A DNA stretch of 64,000 bases from NCBI GenBank assembly GCA_037142435.1, contig JBAXAO010000002.1, positions 1 through 64,000 on the forward strand, written 5' to 3'. Below are positions 16,805 to 25,606 of the stretch, in pieces. The notes beneath the pieces were generated by a model, which was given only the letters and a program-made list of their open reading frames with translations, searched no databases and had not been told where the DNA came from. The translations under genes and the position numbers were made by a program. How positions within the stretch are numbered: the first letter of the stretch is position 1; every line of letters begins with the position of its first letter. The DNA is from CAIMZW01 sp037142435 (GTDB lineage Bacteria > Actinomycetota > Actinomycetes > Nanopelagicales > Nanopelagicaceae).

Positions 16805-17866
16805 ATCAAACTCCCTGATTTTCCATGGGATCGGCTAGCTCCTTACGGAGCGAAGGCTAGAACGCACCCTGATGGAATTATCGATCTCTCGCAAGGTACG
16901 CCAGTCGATGCAACGCCGGCATTTATTCAACAAGCGTTAATTGACGCGGCAAATTCGCCGAGTTATCCCGTCACTATCGGCACGCCAGAACTTCGCGCTG
17001 CGATGCGACTGTGGGCAGCTGATGTCCTCGGCGCTCAAGGAGAATTCGACGTTCTGCCAACAATCGGCTCAAAAGAACTTGTTGCTTGGTTGCCATCTCT
17101 ACTGCAATCTAAGAAAGTCCTCTATCCCGAGGTTGCTTATCCAACATATTTGGTGGGCGCACTCATTTCGGATTCGCAAGCACTGCCGGTCGGACTTGAT
17201 CCTTCGATCTGGCCAGATGCAGATTTAGCTTGGATAAATTCACCATCTAATCCAACCGGACGAGTGCATTCAGATGATGAACTACAAGCCGTTATTAATT
17301 ATTCGCGCCGAACTGGAACCATTATCGCCAGCGATGAGTGTTATCTCAGTTTCCCTTCATCAAAACAAGCCAATTCTATTTTGAAAATTGCGGCGGGAAA
17401 TAATCAGAATCTTTTGGCGGTACATTCATTATCCAAGCGCTCTAACCTTGCTGGTTATCGAGCCGGTATTTTGCTGGGCGATCCAGATTTAATTGCTCGG
17501 ATCAGAGAAGTCCGCAAGCACGCCGGCATGATGGTGCCGTTGCCAGTGCAACGCGCAATGACCGTGGCCCTAGCCGACGAAATTCATGTTGCCGAACAAT
17601 CGACTAGATACCGAGCCCGTCGCGATGCGCTGCAACCAGCACTGGAAAACGCTGGCTTTCGCGTTCACTTCACCGAATCCGGTCTCTACATTTGGTGCAC
17701 CAGGGACGAGTCCGATTGGGATTCGGTTTCATGGTTGGCAGACCTTGGCATCTTGGCGACCCCAGGAAGTTTTTACGGAGAAAATTCTGGAAAATTTATT
17801 CGGGTAGCCCTGACTTCAACCGATGCAGCTATTGCTCAAGCCGTTGCTCGTTTGCAAGGCGCTTAA
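16805..17866 (+). CDS. dapC: N-succinyldiaminopimelate aminotransferase DapC, apparent AUC start
   Basis: PLP enzyme of the lysine/diaminopimelate pathway, supplying peptidoglycan precursors. The protein is recognisable from LPDFPWDRLAPY, through DLSQGTPVDATP, to the PLP-lysine region HSLSKRSNLAGYRAG. Homologues usually start at the position of codon 16805, which here is ATC, not ATG. Between the fdxA stop (16799-16801) and ATG 17003 the frame contains no ATG, GTG or TTG. Starting at 17003 would remove 66 conserved N-terminal residues. A purine-rich stretch overlapping the fdxA stop could act as ribosome binding site. Length from the ATC is 353 residues, normal. A base substitution or assembly error is the alternative. 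Confidence 0.85.
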   Translation: MKLPDFPWDRLAPYGAKARTHPDGIIDLSQGTPVDATPAFIQQALIDAANSPSYPVTIGTPELRAAMRLWAADVLGAQGEFDVLPTIGSKELVAWLPSLLQSKKVLYPEVAYPTYLVGALISDSQALPVGLDPSIWPDADLAWINSPSNPTGRVHSDDELQAVINYSRRTGTIIASDECYLSFPSSKQANSILKIAAGNNQNLLAVHSLSKRSNLAGYRAGILLGDPDLIARIREVRKHAGMMVPLPVQRAMTVALADEIHVAEQSTRYRARRDALQPALENAGFRVHFTESGLYIWCTRDESDWDSVSWLADLGILATPGSFYGENSGKFIRVALTSTDAAIAQAVARLQGA

Positions 17867-17869
17867 GTC

Positions 17870-18838
17870 ATGTCTTACTCGGCCATCCTTTTGGTGGGCG
17901 GCATGGGAACGAGGCTTCACCCTCTGACCAAAGCCACCCCAAAACCCATGTTGAACGTAGCTGGCGTGCCTTTCATTGAGCATCAAATCGTTAGAGCGCG
18001 CGAATCAGGAGTTTCAGAAATAATTTTGGCAACATCTTTCTTGGCCGAACTTTTTCAACCCCACTTTGGCGATGGTTCTGAGTTTGGCATTTCCATTAAA
18101 TACTCGATTGAAAAAGCGGCGTTAGGGACTGGCGGCGCCATTCGCCATGCCAGCAAATTGCTGACCGGTAGTGGTCCAGTCGTGATCTTTAACGGAGACG
18201 TTCTCAGCGGTCATAATCTCTCAGGCCAAATTGAATTTCATATTAGCCACGAAGCGGAAGTAACTTTGTATTTGACGAGCGTTCCAGATGCCAGGGCCTA
18301 CGGAGCTGTAGAGCTTTCAGGAGATCGCGTTATTGCATTCAACGAAAAAATGGCGAATCCGCCCACCAACATCATTAACGCTGGCTGCTACATATTTGAA
18401 CGAGAAATTATTCTTGGGATTCCAGATGGAAAAGTAGTGAGCGTCGAACGAGAAACTTTTCCGCAATTGCTTGCTGATTTTCGGCGAGTTTTCGGCTTTG
18501 TAGATAGCTCCTATTGGCTAGACATAGGTACGCCAGCAGCGCTGGTCAAAGCATCGCAAGACTTAGTTCTGGGCCGAGTGGTGTCGGCGGCTACCCCGGC
18601 TCATCAAGGGGATTACCTGCTCGCCTCCGGAGCCACCATCGGTGAAGGTTCGAAAATCATTGGAGGGTCGGTGATCGGGGCGGGTGCAATTGTTGAATCT
18701 GGCTGCACCATCGATGGCAGCAACATTGGCGCCGGAGCAGTTATTGGATCCGGATCAGTTCTGAGCAATTCTTTTGTTGCTAATGATTGTCAAGTGCCAT
18801 CTGGAACTTTGGGGAATTCTTGCTTCTTGGGTTTCTAA
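17870..18838 (+). CDS. Sugar-nucleotidyltransferase, ManC-like (mannose-1-phosphate guanylyltransferase)
   Basis: A 322-residue nucleotidyltransferase. The N-terminal loop GGMGTRLHPLT and PKPMLNVAG bind the nucleotide; GTGGAIRHAS and FNGDVLSG carry sugar and metal contacts. The C-terminal 80 residues form hexapeptide repeats (left-handed beta-helix). In mycobacteria the matching position near whiB2 and manB holds manC, so GDP-mannose formation is likely, but glucose-1-phosphate specificity cannot be excluded by eye. It begins 4 bases after dapC. Confidence 0.83.
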   Translation: MSYSAILLVGGMGTRLHPLTKATPKPMLNVAGVPFIEHQIVRARESGVSEIILATSFLAELFQPHFGDGSEFGISIKYSIEKAALGTGGAIRHASKLLTGSGPVVIFNGDVLSGHNLSGQIEFHISHEAEVTLYLTSVPDARAYGAVELSGDRVIAFNEKMANPPTNIINAGCYIFEREIILGIPDGKVVSVERETFPQLLADFRRVFGFVDSSYWLDIGTPAALVKASQDLVLGRVVSAATPAHQGDYLLASGATIGEGSKIIGGSVIGAGAIVESGCTIDGSNIGAGAVIGSGSVLSNSFVANDCQVPSGTLGNSCFLGF

Positions 18839-18893
18839 ACCCCCGCAAATCAACAAATTAACCTGAATTTGACATGTTTTCTCGCAATCGGAC

Positions 18894-18922
18894 TTGACTA
18901 AGAGGGATTACAAGCGTGTAAT
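18894..18922 (+). promoter_or_regulatory. Predicted sigma-70-type promoter of whiB2
   Basis: A TTGACT -35 element (18894-18899) and a TGTAAT -10 element (18917-18922) are separated by exactly 17 bases, each matching consensus in five of six positions. Transcription would begin near 18929, giving a leader of about 30-50 bases before whiB2. This is the clearest promoter I found in the window. Confidence 0.65.
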
Positions 18923-18977
18923 TCGTCTAGTCCAAGTTACCAGCACGAGGTAGCTCATGCCATTAGGAGAATTCACG

Positions 18978-19253
18978 ATGTCAGAAATTCGCCCCTTGGG
19001 AATTGAAATTGGACACCCTGGAAGCGGAACTGGAGATCCTTCTTGGCAAGAGCATGCGCTCTGTGCCCAGACTGACCCTGAGGCCTTCTTCCCAGAAAAA
19101 GGCGGATCTACGCGTGAGGCTAAGCGCGTTTGCCTCTCTTGTGATGTTCGCTCCGAGTGCCTGGAATATGCCCTCGCTCATGACGAGCGTTTTGGAATTT
19201 GGGGTGGACTTTCCGAGCGCGAACGCCGCCGCCTGAAGCGTCGTTCTGCCTAA
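18978..19253 (+). CDS. whiB2: WhiB2/WhmD-type iron-sulfur regulator
   Basis: WhiB-family transcription factor that binds a 4Fe-4S cluster and in studied actinobacteria is needed for septation. Four cysteines in the pattern ALCAQTDPEAFFPEKGG, VCLSCDVRSEC are intact, followed by GIWGGLSERERRRLKRR, the turn and basic tail. DPEAFFPEKGGSTREAK is nearly that of mycobacterial WhiB2. Two starts each have a Shine-Dalgarno: ATG 18957 (GAGG) and ATG 18978 (AGGAG, 8 bases away). I prefer 18978 for the stronger site. Its position between the ManC-like and manB genes matches Mycobacterium. Confidence 0.93.
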   Translation: MSEIRPLGIEIGHPGSGTGDPSWQEHALCAQTDPEAFFPEKGGSTREAKRVCLSCDVRSECLEYALAHDERFGIWGGLSERERRRLKRRSA

Positions 19254-19342
19254 TCTTCTCTATGTAGTCTTATCCGCGAAGAAGAGCTAAATCCAAGACG
19301 CCCGCGATTCGGCGCGAGAGTTGAAGTGGGTGAACCATCGCG

Positions 19343-22300
19343 ATGACTGACAAATTTTTTGTAACGGCCATCGTCGTCTCTCATGATGGAGCCACTTGGA
19401 TTCCTGAAGTTATCGCAGCTTTAACAAATCAAAGCCGATCAGTTGATCGCATTCTTGCCGTAGATACCGGCTCAACCGATTCCTCAGTCACCTTTCTCTC
19501 CAAAGCCGGAATCTCCGTTCTTCCGGTGGCGCGTGATATCGGTTTCGGCGGCGCGATCGATCGCGCTTTAGCCGAGCACCCTCCCATTTCCCTAGATCCA
19601 GCATTTGCTAAAGGCAACCTTGGAGTCGAAAAGGAAGAGTGGCTCTGGTTCATTCACGATGATTGTGCGCCTAGTTTGGATGCGTTGGAAAAGTTATTGG
19701 AAGCTGTAGAAGAGCGTCCTAACGTCGCCCTCGCTGGGCCGAAATTGCGTGGCTGGTATGACCGAAACCATCTTCTTGAAATTGGCATAAGCATTGCTGG
19801 CAATGGTTCAAGGTGGACGGGACTAGAGCGCCGTGAACAAGATCAAGGTCAGCACGATGGCCTCAACAACGAGGTGCTCTCAGTTAGTACCGCCGCCATG
19901 TTGGCCAAGAGATCTGTCTTTGAAGATATCGGTGGCTTTGATCCTAATTTGGCTCTCTTTCGTGATGATGTCGATTTGGGTTGGCGAACTCACGTGGCCG
20001 GGTTCTCTGCCATATGTGTAAGTGAAGCTATCTGCTTCCATGCCGAAGCTTCTGCTTCGGAACGGAGGGCCGTAGATGTATCTGAAGCTTTTCTGCATCG
20101 GCCACTACTTCTCGATCGTAGAAATGCTGCGTACGTATTGCTCGCTAATTCATCGTGGTGGACCCTGCCTTGGATCTCCGTTCAACTAGTGATCTCCGCT
20201 GGCATACGTGCCTTGTACAACTTACTGGCAAAACTTCCGGGCTATGCAGCCGATGAACTAGCCGCAGTTGTCTTGCTCTTAATTAAGCCGGCCGATCTCA
20301 TTCAAGCTCGTAAAGAACGCAAGAGTCACCGAATGCTTTCCCCTCGGGTCGTAACTCGTTTTATTCCGCCGCGCAGTAGTCAATTTCGTTCCACACGCGA
20401 ACGAATCGCCGCTCGATTCCTACGCGGTTTGGGGCGTGAATCCTTTGCTCAAGAAGGTGCGATAACGCAAAGTTATTCAGATTTGGATCTCGTCGACGAG
20501 AGCCTTGAGGACCTTGAATCGTTACCGTTTATTCGGCCATCGATATGGAAGAGCATTGGGTCGCATCCACTTTTTCTTTCGCTATTTTTCATCACTCTCA
20601 TTTCCACAATCGCATCTCGGGGTCGGTTCGGACCGTTGTCTGGAGGTTCGCTTCCGGCCTCGCCTACGGGCGCTATGGATTTGATTCGCAACTACTTAGA
20701 ATCTTGGCATCAGGTTGGTTTGGGTTCAGCTGTCGCTTCTCCGCCGTGGCTGCTCGTCATCGGTTTGGGTTCGCTTCTTACTTTTGGAAGTGCGACTGCA
20801 TTTATTACAACTCTTTTTTGGTTAACGCCGCCGCTCGCCATGTTTATCGCGTATCGAGCATTTAAGCGTTTGCGCGTTCAGACGCGCACCGCTCTCGTGG
20901 GCGGCGTTTTATACGCCCTTTCCCCAGTCGTTTGGGCTGCTATTAATCAGGGTCGGCTAGGCACGATCGTGATTGTGCTTCTTGCCCCCATTCTCATCTC
21001 CGTTGTTCCTAGGTCGGTCGAACTAGACGGCGTCTCTTGGCGAAAGATTTATGCCGTGGCGCTTTTGGCGGGCGCAATATCTGCGGCCTCAGCGCTCTTC
21101 TTGGTGTTATGGACCTTAGGTTGCGGTCTATTTCTCTCTACCTCGTTATGGAATCTCAAGGCCCGATCTCATGAAGGAACTTTTCTAGCCAAAATTGCTT
21201 CTTGGCTGACTACTTCAGTGAAACGCCGGATCGCCCTGATGGTGATACCTAGTTTTCTCACCTTTCCGTGGTCTGCATCTTTGCTGTTGCACCCCACCCA
21301 ATTCCTTATGGAGCCTGGCATCCCCATGGATTCGGCAATGAGGTGGTCGCTTCTTCTCATGAATCCTGGTGGCAAAAGTGGTATGCCTATCTGGTTGATT
21401 GCTCCCGGGATAGTCTTTTTATTGGTCTCGTTACTGAGTGAGTCCAATCGCAATTGGGCGATTGCTAGCTCCATTTTCTTAGCACTTTCGTTGGTATTCG
21501 GCTCACTGGTAATTCAGGCGCACGGCTCGGTTTCAAATGTTTGGACGGGGTCACTTCTTCTTTTTGCACAATTCTGCGCATTTATTCCTGTGCTTCGCTC
21601 GGCCGATAAATTATTGCCCAATTTGCGATCATCGCAATTTGGACTAGGACACATCACCGTTGCCATAGTTACTGCTTTTTGTGTTCTCTCCTCAGCAGCC
21701 AGTGTTGTTTGGATCGTTTCTCTTGGTGCGAATTCGAATGTTCGAGCTAACCGCACTTCTGTAATTCCGGCATTCGTGGAATCTCTGGCACAGACAGATG
21801 CCAAGCCGAAAACATTAGTTGTCCGCAAAAACGGTAATCAGATTCAATACTTTATCTCCCGCGGCACTGACTTAATCTTGGGGGAGCCCGACGTATCTGT
21901 TCCACCATCGCTTGAAGTTCAAGCAGCCATTCGCGATCTGTTAGGTGGCACTGGGCTGACATCAAGCAAGCAAATCGGCGAAAACGGTATTCAGTACTTG
22001 TATATGCAAATTCCACTCGATGAAGTTCTCGTCAGAGCTATCGATGGTCAAGGTGGATTCACACGTACTTCATCAACCAAAGAAGGAATTGTGTGGAAAG
22101 TTGTTGGCAGTTCTCCTCGAGTTCTCTTCACTGATTCACATGGAGTGAAGAAAATGCTGGTGTCCGGTGACATTGGTGCTGTAGATAAGGTGCCTGCCGC
22201 AGGCACCGTTACGTTGGCCGAAAAATATGATTCTCGTTGGCGCCTGATCCATAATGGAATTTCGATTCCACTCTTGAGATCCACATCGGGCTTGCCGCTA

Positions 22301-22459
22301 TTTTCGGTGCCTGGACCAGGTGACATAACCATTTTGCACGACGGAACTTCACGCCGAGCTCTTCTATCGGTGCAGTTACTAGTGCTTTTAACAGTCGTGG
22401 TTCTAGCTCTTCCTGCCGGCCGGAGACGGCGTGAAGTTCCGATCGAGGAAATCGCATGA
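19343..22459 (+). CDS. Large membrane glycosyltransferase (GT2 domain plus multi-pass region)
   Basis: A 1038-residue protein. Residues 5 to about 290 form a GT-A glycosyltransferase of family 2, with VTAIVVSHDG at the start, AVDTGSTDSS, and an acidic metal site in FIHDDCAP. From about residue 400 it becomes a multi-pass membrane protein with roughly a dozen helices, ending in a soluble segment and a last helix near the C-terminus. It overlaps the DUF5719 gene by 4 bases. Actinobacteria keep this pair beside whiB2; a role in envelope polysaccharide assembly is inference. Confidence 0.87.
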   Translation: MTDKFFVTAIVVSHDGATWIPEVIAALTNQSRSVDRILAVDTGSTDSSVTFLSKAGISVLPVARDIGFGGAIDRALAEHPPISLDPAFAKGNLGVEKEEWLWFIHDDCAPSLDALEKLLEAVEERPNVALAGPKLRGWYDRNHLLEIGISIAGNGSRWTGLERREQDQGQHDGLNNEVLSVSTAAMLAKRSVFEDIGGFDPNLALFRDDVDLGWRTHVAGFSAICVSEAICFHAEASASERRAVDVSEAFLHRPLLLDRRNAAYVLLANSSWWTLPWISVQLVISAGIRALYNLLAKLPGYAADELAAVVLLLIKPADLIQARKERKSHRMLSPRVVTRFIPPRSSQFRSTRERIAARFLRGLGRESFAQEGAITQSYSDLDLVDESLEDLESLPFIRPSIWKSIGSHPLFLSLFFITLISTIASRGRFGPLSGGSLPASPTGAMDLIRNYLESWHQVGLGSAVASPPWLLVIGLGSLLTFGSATAFITTLFWLTPPLAMFIAYRAFKRLRVQTRTALVGGVLYALSPVVWAAINQGRLGTIVIVLLAPILISVVPRSVELDGVSWRKIYAVALLAGAISAASALFLVLWTLGCGLFLSTSLWNLKARSHEGTFLAKIASWLTTSVKRRIALMVIPSFLTFPWSASLLLHPTQFLMEPGIPMDSAMRWSLLLMNPGGKSGMPIWLIAPGIVFLLVSLLSESNRNWAIASSIFLALSLVFGSLVIQAHGSVSNVWTGSLLLFAQFCAFIPVLRSADKLLPNLRSSQFGLGHITVAIVTAFCVLSSAASVVWIVSLGANSNVRANRTSVIPAFVESLAQTDAKPKTLVVRKNGNQIQYFISRGTDLILGEPDVSVPPSLEVQAAIRDLLGGTGLTSSKQIGENGIQYLYMQIPLDEVLVRAIDGQGGFTRTSSTKEGIVWKVVGSSPRVLFTDSHGVKKMLVSGDIGAVDKVPAAGTVTLAEKYDSRWRLIHNGISIPLLRSTSGLPLFSVPGPGDITILHDGTSRRALLSVQLLVLLTVVVLALPAGRRRREVPIEEIA

Positions 22460-23772
22460 GAAATTCCAAGGTTTTCTTTGTCCTAGTTCTCCTGGCCTCT
22501 GCTCTCGGAATGACTTTCATTGCGCCGCATGTTGAGAAGCGAATTGCCACTACTCAAGCTTTTCCAGCCACTGTTTGCCCAGGTTTTTCATCCGATGGCA
22601 ACACCAAGGCACTTCTTTCTGGTTCGGGGGCTCGAATACATTTGATTTCTCCTAAATCTCTTACTTTTAAGAATTCGGGAGTTCGTAATTATTCATTGAC
22701 TCAAGATGCATTACTCGTTGACGGTAATCCAACAACCTCCGTTGGTATTACTTATTCAAGTGGTAAATGGTTGGGCAGCACTCTATGCAACGTGGGAACA
22801 GGTAACCAATGGTTTCTTGGTGGATCTGGCTCGGTTGCCAGCAAAGGCAAACTGGATTTGGTTAATAGCGGCTTGAGTGATGCTTCGGTGGAACTCACTG
22901 TTTTTTCAGCTCACCTCGCCCCGATAACCTCCACGGTTATTGTGAAAGCAAATTCGGATCGCATCCTTCTGTTGGATGCGCTGGCACCAGGTGAAGGTTC
23001 AATCGCCGTTCATGTCTTGACTCGATCAGGTCGCGTAACTTCTTTTATGCTGGATCAGCAACAGAAAGGTCTTTCCTCGTTGGGTTTGGATTACGTTAAC
23101 TCTTATCCAGAACCAAGCACGTCAGTTGTGATTCCGGGTTTGGCATACACGGCAGGTAAGGGTAATTCACTCAGCCACTTTCTCCGCCTTTTGGCTCCTG
23201 GTGACCTTGACGCAACCATTAAAGTGACGATTCATTCAACAGAGGGCGATTTCACACCCGTTGGGTTTGACGGTAGAACTTTGGCACACGGCAAGGTTTA
23301 TGACCTGCCGCTAACAAATATTTCTGAGGCACATCCCTTCTCAGTTGAAGTTTCCTCCGACCAACCCGTCTTGGCATCAGCCCAAAGTTCGATTTTGGTC
23401 ACAGGAAAACATGAATTCGCTTGGGCGACAGCTGCTACCAAATTGCGCCACGTCACCTTAAACCTCGGAGGACTTTCACCTGCTTTTGTTTTTTCCGGGG
23501 ATCAAATAAAAGTAAATATTCAATGGATAAGCGATACCGGAAAGCGGGGAAGCGTTAACGTCACCGGTGACCAAATCACCTATTGGAGACCCACCCAAAA
23601 CTTAATCCGAGCAACGCTGACTACTTCAGATGCCGCCACTTATGCCAATCTGATTTTCCTGACGGCTAATTCTTCACAATTGGGTTTTAGTTACTTGCCC
23701 ATCATGCCCGGCGCCAGCCTTGAAACATCGACTCTTCCCATTATGGATGCCCGCGTAATCTCTCGTGAGTAA
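22456..23772 (+). CDS. DUF5719-family exported or membrane-anchored protein
   Basis: A 438-residue protein with a hydrophobic N-terminal segment (residues about 5-20) followed by a beta-rich extracytoplasmic region with repeated Ser/Thr/Gly-rich strands. It matches the general plan of the DUF5719 family that follows the large glycosyltransferase in actinobacteria. Translational coupling with that gene (ATGA overlap) suggests a joint role at the envelope. No enzymatic motif is visible. Confidence 0.75.
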   Translation: MRNSKVFFVLVLLASALGMTFIAPHVEKRIATTQAFPATVCPGFSSDGNTKALLSGSGARIHLISPKSLTFKNSGVRNYSLTQDALLVDGNPTTSVGITYSSGKWLGSTLCNVGTGNQWFLGGSGSVASKGKLDLVNSGLSDASVELTVFSAHLAPITSTVIVKANSDRILLLDALAPGEGSIAVHVLTRSGRVTSFMLDQQQKGLSSLGLDYVNSYPEPSTSVVIPGLAYTAGKGNSLSHFLRLLAPGDLDATIKVTIHSTEGDFTPVGFDGRTLAHGKVYDLPLTNISEAHPFSVEVSSDQPVLASAQSSILVTGKHEFAWATAATKLRHVTLNLGGLSPAFVFSGDQIKVNIQWISDTGKRGSVNVTGDQITYWRPTQNLIRATLTTSDAATYANLIFLTANSSQLGFSYLPIMPGASLETSTLPIMDARVISRE

Positions 23773-23811
23773 ATCCCTCGTTTTTCACCTCATAGCCACT
23801 AATCTGCCAAT

Positions 23812-24180
23812 ATGAGGAATAGCCATCCACGCACCGGGAGAGCCTGCTCTCGATCGGGCTGCCGGAATCTGGCTAGCAAGACCCTCACCTACATTTATTC
23901 AGATTCCACCGCTGTTTTGGGCCCGTTGGCAACGTTTGCTGAACCACATGCCTACGATCTTTGTGAAGACCACGCGGTTCGGATGACCGCTCCGCAAGGC
24001 TGGACCGTCATTCGCCAAGAAGCAAGTGAAGACCTCGTTGGCCCGAGTGATGACGATTTGATGGCTATTGCTGATGCCGTTCGCGAGGCTGGCGTGCAAA
24101 TCTCACCTACACCCAGCAACGCCGTTACTGGGCATGAGATCGGTCGTCGTGGCCATTTAAGGGCTATTCCCTCAAATTAA
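23812..24180 (+). CDS. DUF3499 family protein
   Basis: A 122-residue actinobacterial protein of unknown function. Likely zinc ligands are the N-terminal ACSRSGC pair and LCEDHAVRM further on, a Cys-x4-Cys and Cys-x2-His arrangement. The middle part TLTYIYSDSTAVLGPL is typical of the family. The gene sits between the envelope genes and manB, the same order as in other actinobacteria (mycobacterial Rv3258c). No promoter is evident in the 39-base gap upstream. Confidence 0.85.
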   Translation: MRNSHPRTGRACSRSGCRNLASKTLTYIYSDSTAVLGPLATFAEPHAYDLCEDHAVRMTAPQGWTVIRQEASEDLVGPSDDDLMAIADAVREAGVQISPTPSNAVTGHEIGRRGHLRAIPSN

Positions 24181-24202
24181 TAAATCGCGATAGATTGCTG
24201 AA

Positions 24203-25582
24203 ATGTTTACAGACGTAGCGCTCGACAAGATTATTAAGGCCTATGACATACGGGGCTTAGTCGATTCTCAACTCACCCCTGATTTTGCCTTCGCTCTTGG
24301 CTCGGCCTTTGCCCGCTTCCTCGAAGAGGAGCGTGAACCTTCAACTATTGTTATTGGTGAAGATATGCGCCCGTCTTCCCCTCTCCTAGCCACCGCTTTT
24401 GCAGATGGCGCGACTACTCAAGGTATGGATGTAATCCGGATCGGGTTGGCCTCCACTGACATGCTCTATTTTGCCGCTGGACAACTCAATCTTCCCGGTG
24501 CCATGTTCACTGCCAGCCACAACCCTGCCGAATACAACGGCATGAAACTTTGCAAGAGTGGAGCCCGACCAATTGGTCTGGAATCCGGGTTAGCTCGGAT
24601 CAAGAGCCTGTTGGTAGCTGGCGTCCCCATCTCCAACCGTCCCATTGGTCAAATAACCGAACGCGATATGTTGGATGATTACGTCACTTTCCTTTTAGGA
24701 ATGTTTCCAGAAATCAAGGATCAACCGCTTCGGAAGTTGAAAGTGGTTATTGATGCTGGAAATGGCATGGCAGGCCATACCGCTTCTGCCGTCATGGCCC
24801 GGCTCAATGTTGACGTTGTTCCCATGTATTTCGAACTTGATGGCACTTTTCCCAATCATGAAGCGAATCCTCTCGATCCCAAGAACATGGTCGATCTACA
24901 GGACCGAGTGCTCAAAGAAAAAGCTGATATTGGATTAGCTTTTGATGGCGATGCCGATCGCTGTTTTCTGGTCGATGAGAAAGGGCACCTAGTAAATCCT
25001 TCTGCGTTGACTTGCCTCATCGCCACACGTGAACTGAAAAGAAAACCTGGCTCAGCGATTATCTATAACTTGATCTCTTCTAAATCAGTACGTGAAGTTG
25101 TCACTGAAAATGGTGGCACTGCCATTCGATCCAGAGTGGGTCATTCGTATATTAAGAAAATGATGGCTGAATCTGGTGCGGTATTTGGCGGCGAACATTC
25201 TGGGCACTTTTATTTTTCTGACTTTTGGCGCGCAGATTCTGGGATGCTGGCAGCTCTCTTTGCATTGACTGAACTGGCCGCACATAAACAACCTCTCTCA
25301 AAGTTGTTTGCACCTTTCAATCGCTATATTTCCAGCGGCGAAATCAATACTGAAGTAGCCGATATCCCTTCAGCCCTGGCTCGGATTACCGCCGCCTACG
25401 GTAAGAAGTACCCCATTGACGATCTCGATGGGCTGACGGTCGAATCCGATACCTGGTGGTTCAACGTAAGAGCCTCCAATACTGAGCCATTGCTGCGGTT
25501 AAACGTGGAGGCAAAGACGCCTAAAAAGATGTCGGAAGTCCAAGCAGCCGCAATTGCGGTAATCTCTGACGTCTCTCAATAA
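24203..25582 (+). CDS. manB: Phosphomannomutase/phosphoglucomutase ManB
   Basis: Interconverts mannose-6-phosphate and mannose-1-phosphate, feeding GDP-mannose synthesis. The phosphoserine loop TASHNPAEYNG carries Ser105, the metal loop DGDADR lies at residues 248-253, GGEHSGH is the sugar loop, and RASNTEPLLR near the C-terminus is the phosphate-binding loop. All four are intact, and the 459-residue length is standard. Together with the ManC-like gene it would make GDP-mannose for glycolipids or glycoproteins. Confidence 0.93.
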   Translation: MFTDVALDKIIKAYDIRGLVDSQLTPDFAFALGSAFARFLEEEREPSTIVIGEDMRPSSPLLATAFADGATTQGMDVIRIGLASTDMLYFAAGQLNLPGAMFTASHNPAEYNGMKLCKSGARPIGLESGLARIKSLLVAGVPISNRPIGQITERDMLDDYVTFLLGMFPEIKDQPLRKLKVVIDAGNGMAGHTASAVMARLNVDVVPMYFELDGTFPNHEANPLDPKNMVDLQDRVLKEKADIGLAFDGDADRCFLVDEKGHLVNPSALTCLIATRELKRKPGSAIIYNLISSKSVREVVTENGGTAIRSRVGHSYIKKMMAESGAVFGGEHSGHFYFSDFWRADSGMLAALFALTELAAHKQPLSKLFAPFNRYISSGEINTEVADIPSALARITAAYGKKYPIDDLDGLTVESDTWWFNVRASNTEPLLRLNVEAKTPKKMSEVQAAAIAVISDVSQ

Positions 25583-25606
25583 ACTCGAATGTAATAGGAG
25601 TCTTAC

